This document shows positions 32,266 to 36,936 of a stretch of 36,936 bases of DNA, piece by piece; positions within the stretch are counted from its first letter, which is position 1; the number at the start of each line of letters is the position of its first letter. The DNA is from Bacteroidales bacterium (lineage in GTDB: Bacteria; Bacteroidota; Bacteroidia; Bacteroidales; UBA7960). A program made the position numbers and the translations under genes. The notes below the pieces were generated by a model that made no database searches, had not been told where the DNA came from, and was given only the letters and a program-made list of their open reading frames with translations. The stretch is taken from assembly GCA_003555385.1 (NCBI GenBank), contig PWHO01000102.1:1-36936 (forward strand). Reading direction: 5' to 3'.

Positions 32266-33595
32266 AATTGTCTTTATGTTTCAGGGATGCAAGACGATAC
32301 ATCTCTTCATACACTTTGTCCCATCCTTGCCAGTCACCCCGCCCTGACAGGGAATCGTTGTGCCACAAACTGACAAACATCCCGCCCACCTGCACTGTTT
32401 CATCAAGCAGCTTTCGGATCACCTCAAGGGCCTTACCGGGCGTAAGCTGCAGGTAATCGCGAAGGGTTCCGTCCATCACGGCAAATGGGACAATGGTCAG
32501 CGGGGTGGCACTTTCACTTTCCAGGTCATAAAACGGATAGGGGGTACAGATACTCGCCCTGAATCCGGGCTGACTCGGGTATCCCATGGTAAAATCATGG
32601 GTAATATTATTTCGGAGCAGGCGCTGATAGGTGGCCGGAAGATCCATCATCAGATAGTGCTGCCTGCTGCAGCAAATTTCCTGTTGCAAAATATTGGCAA
32701 GCCTTGATAATTCCAGTTCGATCAGTGAATCATCCTTCGTTGAGGCCACGCTCGGATGAATTCCGGTATGTGCATAGTCGTTCATCCTTTTCACCAGAGA
32801 GAAAAAGGTCCCTGAATAATGGGGCAAATTTTTGTCATAGGGCCCGTAATCACCGCAGAGAAAAAAATATACCGCCCTGATACCACTTTGTTTGTATAAC
32901 TCCACTTGCCGGTCATAAGTGTCAAAAGGGTCTTTTTCCTTTCCGGCCAACACACGAAAGCGCTGGAAAAAAGCAGAAAATTCAAGTCTCATAACTGACC
33001 GCACTGCACCCAGGAAGCTTCGCATAACACCCCTGCCCCTGTACGCATAAGCCACATCAATGTCATAAGTGGGCAGAAACGAGAAAGCAGGGTCAGTGAA
33101 CGCGCATGCAGGATACAGTTCCTGAAGCTTCTCTTTCAGAAGCAGTGCATAATGGTTTACCACGGGCTTGTCCAGGAAATTATTCCTATAGGCAAAGGAA
33201 GCAGTGGCATCAAAACGCCAGTGAATATCTTTTTTGTGTGGAAGGTATTCCTCATAGCGGCTTACCAGGTAGAAAACTGCGGAAAACAGATCAAAATCAA
33301 GACCTTGCTTGGCACTGTCAGGGTCAACAGGAAACAATAAAGGGAGGCCTTTGCTGCGGCGGACTTCGGGCACAAAATAATGCACGCCTCTTTCCGACAA
33401 AAATCCATGGGCGGGAATATGCAAACCTTCCCTTCCAGCTGTTTCGCGGCCGTAAATGATCTTCGGCCCTTTATGCGCCTCAGCAACTTCCGGATCATCG
33501 GTAAGCTGCCATTTGCATCGAAGCAAACGACCCATAACCAGCCGGGTCACATACTCAATCCTGTGGGTTATCCGGGGACAAAAAACCACTATCAT
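32240..33595 (-). CDS. Polysaccharide deacetylase-like protein
   Basis: This 451-residue protein has no clear signal peptide. The N-terminal ~150 residues form a region often found before NodB-type domains in Bacteroidota, including DLFSAVFYLVSRYEEYLPH. The NodB-like barrel follows: motif 1 FLPTYDIDVAYAY (the Asp pair), motif 2 GIHPSVAS (His-x3-Ser-like), a later SRQHYLMMDLPATYQRL, and a final GGMFVSLWHNDSLSG. The catalytic pattern is somewhat diverged from classical chitin or peptidoglycan deacetylases. It overlaps the GNAT-like gene by 26 nt, implying coupling. It is the promoter-proximal gene of the minus-strand run down to pyk. The likely role is editing of a glycan or glycolipid precursor. 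Confidence 0.83.
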   Translation of the reverse strand: MIVVFCPRITHRIEYVTRLVMGRLLRCKWQLTDDPEVAEAHKGPKIIYGRETAGREGLHIPAHGFLSERGVHYFVPEVRRSKGLPLLFPVDPDSAKQGLDFDLFSAVFYLVSRYEEYLPHKKDIHWRFDATASFAYRNNFLDKPVVNHYALLLKEKLQELYPACAFTDPAFSFLPTYDIDVAYAYRGRGVMRSFLGAVRSVMRLEFSAFFQRFRVLAGKEKDPFDTYDRQVELYKQSGIRAVYFFLCGDYGPYDKNLPHYSGTFFSLVKRMNDYAHTGIHPSVASTKDDSLIELELSRLANILQQEICCSRQHYLMMDLPATYQRLLRNNITHDFTMGYPSQPGFRASICTPYPFYDLESESATPLTIVPFAVMDGTLRDYLQLTPGKALEVIRKLLDETVQVGGMFVSLWHNDSLSGRGDWQGWDKVYEEMYRLASLKHKDNYDPLRQAR

Positions 33596-33614
33596 GCGCG
33601 CAGAGTTTAATATC

Positions 33615-33646
33615 TGAAGGTAAAGGTAAAAGTAAATTTACACAAA
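33615..33646 (-). promoter_or_regulatory. Possible promoter for the deacetylase-GNAT-upp run
   Basis: On the minus strand TTTG (complement of 33643-33646), a 20-nt spacer, and TACCTTCA (complement of 33615-33622) loosely fit TTTG-N19-21-TAnnTTTG with two mismatches in the -7. It lies 20 nt before the ATG at 33595. Confidence 0.35.
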
Positions 33647-33684
33647 CCCCGGAAATTCTGCGCTGTCTTGCCAAAGCAATGTTC

Positions 33685-34404
33685 TTAAAGAAGACCTTCA
33701 TCGGCAAAGCTGAAATACTGCTCATGGGCCACGATCAGATGATCAAGTACAGGGAGATCAAGAAAAGTTCCGGATTCTTTGCACTGACGGGTAATGCGCT
33801 GATCGTTCGGGCTGGGCTTCAGCTGGCCGCTGGGGTGATTGTGGCAAAGTATAATTCCGCTGGCATTGTTTTCCAGCGCAAGTCTGAAAATTTTTTTCGG
33901 GTCAGCCACCGTGCCTGCCACACTGCCTTCACTCACACAGATTGTGCGCTGCACCCTGTTCCCCCGGTTCAGCACCATGATCCAGAACTCCTCGCATGAC
34001 AGATCCGCAATCAGCGGGTGCATGATCTCAAATGCATCCCGGCTGCAACTGATCCTTGTTTTTTCAAGCCCTTCCGAAAGCCGGCGGCGCCTCCCCAATT
34101 CCATCACGGCAATGATATTACTGGCTTTGGCCTCACCGATACCCCGGAAACGCAACAAATCGGGAATTTCAAGTTTGCCCAGTTCAGCCAGGTTATTGGA
34201 AACGCTTCCCAGTATCGTTTTTGATAATTCCACCGCCGACATCCGGGCTGTTCCGGAACCAATGACTAAGGCAAGTAATTCGGCATCCGACAATGCCTTC
34301 CGGCTTTTGGTCAGTAATTTTTCCCGGGGCCGGTCATCTTCCGCCCAGCTTTTGATCCCGGTTAAAGCGACAGATGGATAAAAAAGTTTTGTTTTGCGTT
34401 GCAT
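33685..34404 (-). CDS. radC: RadC/JAMM-domain protein
   Basis: This 239-residue protein is RadC. The N-terminal part has the UPF0758 signature IKSWAEDDRPREKLL and ALSDAELLALVIGSGT and a helix-hairpin-helix RFRGIGEAKASNI. The C-terminal JAMM/MPN+ metalloprotease-like domain has HNHPSG, then Ser and Asp in PSPNDQRITRQ (HxHPSGx7Sx2D). The metal site appears complete. The family was named for DNA repair, but that role is disputed and the true activity is uncertain. It is transcribed on the minus strand downstream of the tRNA-Glu unit, separated from it by a terminator. A TATATTTA (complement of 34426-34433) is a near match to the -7 element just upstream. Confidence 0.93.
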   Translation of the reverse strand: MQRKTKLFYPSVALTGIKSWAEDDRPREKLLTKSRKALSDAELLALVIGSGTARMSAVELSKTILGSVSNNLAELGKLEIPDLLRFRGIGEAKASNIIAVMELGRRRRLSEGLEKTRISCSRDAFEIMHPLIADLSCEEFWIMVLNRGNRVQRTICVSEGSVAGTVADPKKIFRLALENNASGIILCHNHPSGQLKPSPNDQRITRQCKESGTFLDLPVLDHLIVAHEQYFSFADEGLL

Positions 34405-34449
34405 TCCTTATTTTTTAAGACGGATTAAATATAGGAAGCAATCAGGTAT

Positions 34450-34484
34450 AAAAAAAGGACCTTTCCGGTGAAAGGTCCCTTTTG
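34450..34484 (-). terminator. Intrinsic terminator of the tRNA-Glu/rpsT unit
   Basis: An 8-bp stem GGACCTTT (34457-34464) pairs with AAAGGTCC (34471-34478) around a 6-nt loop. On the minus strand it is followed by a run of Ts just after the 3' end of the second tRNA-Glu. The plus strand also has Ts after it, so it may work in both directions. Confidence 0.8.
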
Positions 34485-34556
34485 TAGCCCGTAGGGGATT
34501 CGAACCCCTGTTACCAGGATGAAAACCTGGCGTCCTAACCCCTAGACGAACGGGCC
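34485..34556 (-). tRNA. tRNA-Glu (anticodon UUC), promoter-distal copy
   Basis: The minus strand folds into a full cloverleaf of 72 nt. The acceptor GGCCCGT pairs with ACGGGCT (G-U at the top), the D stem is GTCT/GGAC, the anticodon stem is CCAGG/CCTGG with loop TTTTCAT (anticodon TTC), and the T arm is AGGGG-TTCGAAT-CCCCT. CCA is not encoded. The gene is identical to the copy at 34913-34984 and lies downstream of rpsT in the same orientation. Confidence 0.97.
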
Positions 34557-34564
34557 GTAATCGC

Positions 34565-34609
34565 GTGGCGGGAATATGCGTTTTTTACAAATTCACAAAA
34601 CTCCGCCAC
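34565..34609 (-). other. Inverted repeat between rpsT and the distal tRNA-Glu
   Basis: GTGGCGG at 34565-34571 is complementary to CCGCCAC at 34603-34609, with a 31-nt AT-rich loop. In the transcript it would form a hairpin between the rpsT stop codon and the 5' end of the tRNA. It lacks a T-run, so it is not a normal terminator; a processing signal is possible. Confidence 0.4.
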
Positions 34610-34618
34610 CCGGGATAT

Positions 34619-34873
34619 CTATTGCAAAAGATTCACGTGACGCATCAGCTTACCCTTCAGGTTGGCCGCTTTGTTCTTATGGATCACGGATTTCTTTGCC
34701 AGACGATCGATCATGGAAATCACCCGGGGCAAGCTTTTTTCTGCCTCGGATTTACTCTCCATGCCACGTATTTTTCTTACCGCTGTACGGGTACTTTTGG
34801 CATAATACCTGTTCCTCAGTTTTTTTGCATTGTCGGAACGGACTCTTTTCTTCGCTGATTTATGGTTTGCCAT
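34619..34873 (-). CDS. rpsT: 30S ribosomal protein S20
   Basis: This 84-residue, very basic protein starts MANHKSAKKRVRSDNAKKLRNR and continues with RTAVRKIRG, DRLAKKSVIHKNKAANLKGKL, the pattern of S20, which binds 16S rRNA in the body of the small subunit. Length is normal. It sits between two identical tRNA-Glu genes on the same strand, 39 nt after the first and 62 nt before the second. No promoter element was found in the 39-nt gap, so it is probably transcribed from the tRNA promoter, and its mRNA ends would be made by tRNA processing enzymes. Confidence 0.97.
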   Translation of the reverse strand: MANHKSAKKRVRSDNAKKLRNRYYAKSTRTAVRKIRGMESKSEAEKSLPRVISMIDRLAKKSVIHKNKAANLKGKLMRHVNLLQ

Positions 34874-34912
34874 AATGCCTCGTTAAAATGATTTCTTTAT
34901 TACCTTTGTTTG

Positions 34913-34984
34913 TAGCCCGTAGGGGATTCGAACCCCTGTTACCAGGATGAAAACCTGGCGTCCTAACCCCTAGACGAACGGGCC
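34913..34984 (-). tRNA. tRNA-Glu (anticodon UUC), promoter-proximal copy
   Basis: This has the same 72-nt cloverleaf as the copy at 34485-34556, identical base for base, with anticodon TTC in loop TTTTCAT and no encoded CCA. It is the first gene of the tRNA-rpsT-tRNA unit, about 52 nt downstream of the -7 element of a near-ideal promoter. Confidence 0.97.
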
Positions 34985-35036
34985 ATGAACTTGTTCTCAA
35001 CTTTATTCAGGGAATACGTCCCTTTGAAAAGGAGTG

Positions 35037-35067
35037 CAAATTTATAACTATTTTCCAAATCCACAAA
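35037..35067 (-). promoter_or_regulatory. Bacteroidota promoter of the tRNA-Glu/rpsT unit
   Basis: On the minus strand TTTG (complement of 35064-35067), exactly 19 nt, and TAAATTTG (complement of 35037-35044) match the Bacteroidota sigma-ABfr consensus TTTG-N19-TAnnTTTG at every defined position. The transcript would start about 45 nt before the tRNA-Glu 5' end. Confidence 0.75.
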
Positions 35068-35251
35068 ATTGTTGTGACTTTTTTGACCGGACATCCTCCG
35101 TAAAATCCATCCGGGCAAAATTATCCGCAAAACCAGCGTGAAAAACCGGCAATAATCACCAAAAAAAATGACCGCAGAATCAAAAAAGGAGAAAATACAA
35201 ACTTTTTCAGCAGACTATACGTACAACCCATATTGTTTTGATAGTTTTTTA

Positions 35252-35259
35252 TATATTTG
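35252..35259 (+). promoter_or_regulatory. -7 element for the C-terminal lipoprotein gene
   Basis: TATATTTG is an exact TAnnTTTG match 67 nt before the ATG at 35327; the closest TTG upstream (35233-35235) is 16 nt away, a little short. The gap 34985-35326 otherwise holds the divergent tRNA promoter and AT-rich sequence, with no ORF or strong hairpin. Confidence 0.5.
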
Positions 35260-35326
35260 TAGCGTACAATGACGGCTACAATCATTCTAACCCATTAAAA
35301 GATTAACCAATACAAAACAAGCACTT

Positions 35327-36936
35327 ATGAAAAACATTAACTTTAAGCTTTTAGCTGTAGTTTTGATTACAGCGGGACTCTTCGCCAGCTGTGGTCTGAA
35401 CAGAATGGCGAGGAACTATGACGAAGGAATTCGCTATACCCCCGAAACCAACCCGCTGGAAAACCATGGCGGACAGGTTGCCGCGAATATTGACGGACGG
35501 GTTGGTGAAGGCTATTTTCACCGCAATGCGGTGGTGGAACTCACCCCTGTACTGAAATATCAGGACACCGAAATGGAGCTGGAAACTGTCACGCTGCGTG
35601 GAAACAGAACCACCACAACAGGCACTATGGTTAATCGTGACCGGACCACCAACTTCGACATGAATAATGTGGTGGATTATAACCCTGACATGCTCAACTC
35701 AGAACTTTACGTGCGCGCGAAACTTTACCGTGAAGGCCGTGAAGACAGTGCAAGGGAACTTCCCGAAAGAAAAGTGGCAGATGGAATGATCATGACAGCA
35801 CAAAGAATCAAAAAAGATCACACGGGATCACTGGCACCTCATGAGTATGAGGAGGAAGTGATTATCTCCAAGTCTGCAGATATCTACTTTGCCTACATGC
35901 GCCATAATCTGAACTGGCGTCTTGATCTCAACCGCGCTGACGAGGCCCAGCAAAAAATTGAAGACCTCACGGAATTCATTCAGAGAGGCTGGGAACTCAA
36001 AGTGGTTGACGTAGATGCATGGGCTTCCCCTGAAGGTGAAGTTGCTTTTAACATGGAACTGTCAGAAGATCGCGCAGAAACCGGCGAGGACTACATTACC
36101 GGTCTTTTTGAGGACAAAGAGGTGGAAATGCCCGAACTCAGGGTTGAAGCAAAAGGCGAAGACTTTGACGGGTTTATGGTTAAACTGGAAGCTTCTGACA
36201 TGCCCGACAAGCAGGCAATCGCCAACGTGATCAATTCGCAGATCGCCCCGGCAGAGCGTGAAAGAAGAATCAAAGACATGACGCTGATCTATGAGGAAAT
36301 CGAAAAATTACTCGAGCCTCTGCGTCGTGCTGAAATCACTGTACATGCCTATGAGCCCAAGCTTACACACGAGGAGATCTCAGGTCTAGCCCTGAGCGAT
36401 CCCTCACAGCTTGATGAGAAGGAACTGCTTTTTGCTGCCACACTTACTGACAACGCACAAACCAGGCTGACCATTTACCGTTCAGCCCAGGAGCTGTTCC
36501 CGAGAAGCTACAAAGGGTTCAACAACGCTGCTGTGATCCTGCTTGAGCAGGGCGATGCGGAACAAGCGGCTGAATACCTGGAAAGAGCCAATCAGCTTGC
36601 CCCGGGCAACGGTCATGTACAAAACAACATGGGCGTGATCGCGGCATGGGAATATGATGAAGAAAACGCCATGTCGATGTTTGAAGCAGCAAAGGCACAA
36701 GGCGTTGATACCGACTACAACATTGGCGTGACCCAAATCAGGAAAGGTGACTACCAGGCTGCCCTGAACTCATTCTCCGGACATACCTGCAAGTTTAATG
36801 TGGCACTGGCCCAACTCATGGCAGGCAATGAAACCCAGGCTGTAAACACCCTGAACTGCGCACCCGAATGTGCCCAGGTTGCTTACCTGAAAGCAGTCAT
36901 TGCTGCAAGAAACAACGATGCAACAGCATTGTATGA
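35327..36936 (+). CDS. Large lipoprotein with OmpA-like segment and TPR-like repeats (3' partial)
   Basis: This frame is open to the window edge: 536 codons are visible and no stop is seen. A lipoprotein signal peptide (lipobox LFASC-G, Cys at about residue 23) anchors it in the envelope. Residues ~45-190 are a beta-rich region (VELTPVLKYQDTEMELETVTL, IISKSADIYFAYMRHNLNW). An OmpA-like stretch follows (about 215-250: VVDVDAWASPEGEVAFNMELSEDRAE). Canonical OmpA domains have YASPEG followed by LSxRRA, so the peptidoglycan-contacting Arg pattern is altered here (EDRAE). From about 385 there are TPR-like repeats (YKGFNNAAVILLEQGDAEQAAEYLERANQLAPG and two more). The combination suggests a cell-wall-linked or complex-forming lipoprotein; similar lipoproteins are common in Bacteroidales, function unknown. 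Confidence 0.85.
   Translation, partial: MKNINFKLLAVVLITAGLFASCGLNRMARNYDEGIRYTPETNPLENHGGQVAANIDGRVGEGYFHRNAVVELTPVLKYQDTEMELETVTLRGNRTTTTGTMVNRDRTTNFDMNNVVDYNPDMLNSELYVRAKLYREGREDSARELPERKVADGMIMTAQRIKKDHTGSLAPHEYEEEVIISKSADIYFAYMRHNLNWRLDLNRADEAQQKIEDLTEFIQRGWELKVVDVDAWASPEGEVAFNMELSEDRAETGEDYITGLFEDKEVEMPELRVEAKGEDFDGFMVKLEASDMPDKQAIANVINSQIAPAERERRIKDMTLIYEEIEKLLEPLRRAEITVHAYEPKLTHEEISGLALSDPSQLDEKELLFAATLTDNAQTRLTIYRSAQELFPRSYKGFNNAAVILLEQGDAEQAAEYLERANQLAPGNGHVQNNMGVIAAWEYDEENAMSMFEAAKAQGVDTDYNIGVTQIRKGDYQAALNSFSGHTCKFNVALAQLMAGNETQAVNTLNCAPECAQVAYLKAVIAARNNDATALY

Noticed and set aside
34485..34984. Two identical tRNA-Glu copies considered as attL/attR of an integrated element
   Set aside because: The 430-nt interval holds only rpsT, there is no integrase, and both copies are complete tRNA genes in the same orientation.

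Overview
The window looks like mid-GC chromosomal DNA of a Bacteroidota bacterium, most likely near Bacteroidales/Marinilabiliales. The support is: a gldE-gldD pair (gliding-motility/type IX secretion associated), a DUF5686/carboxypeptidase-regulatory-like outer-membrane protein, many short SPII lipoproteins, weak Shine-Dalgarno signals, and repeated promoter -7 elements of the Bacteroidota type TAnnTTTG (clearest example upstream of tRNA-Glu, with a -33 TTTG at 19-nt spacing). No integrase, transposase, phage gene or CRISPR array was seen.

Layout. (1) 1-2007: end of an unknown gene, a small helical protein, a soluble PAS-like histidine kinase, and a decayed piece of a second histidine kinase. 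(2) 1991-7493 (minus): complete tripartite RND efflux operon (membrane fusion protein, HAE1-type permease, TolC-like channel). (3) 7775-10696: secreted M16 zinc protease. (4) 10769-16365: tight four-gene operon of a CDP-alcohol phosphatidyltransferase, a CdsA-like cytidylyltransferase, a phytol/dolichol-kinase-like protein and a giant cytosolic GH13-like protein with an N-terminal HExxH motif. This is my best candidate for an undescribed pathway. (5) 16373-22055: two paralogous lipoproteins on opposite strands, flanking a DUF2807-beta-barrel fusion, YebC and a two-domain peptide-type ABC ATPase. (6) 22063-23435: alpha/beta hydrolase and QueD/PTPS. (7) 23448-27913: DUF5686 protein divergent from gldE-gldD. 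(8) 27933-33595 (minus): polysaccharide deacetylase-like, GNAT/FemAB-like acyltransferase, upp, FtsX/MacB-like permease, pyruvate kinase, mostly overlapping or nearly so. (9) 33685-34984 (minus): radC, then a tRNA-Glu - rpsT - tRNA-Glu unit with a promoter in front and a terminator behind. (10) 35327-end: large lipoprotein with an OmpA-like segment and TPR-like repeats, cut by the window edge.

How the genes work together: most are housekeeping or envelope functions. In region 4 a lipid-alcohol kinase, a CTP-using activating enzyme and a CDP-alcohol transferase form the logical sequence alcohol -> phosphate -> CDP-lipid -> polar lipid, and a carbohydrate-active enzyme is encoded 12 nt downstream. 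The substrate and the role of the GH13-like protein cannot be read from the sequence. All functional calls rest on motif recognition by eye; no database search was run.
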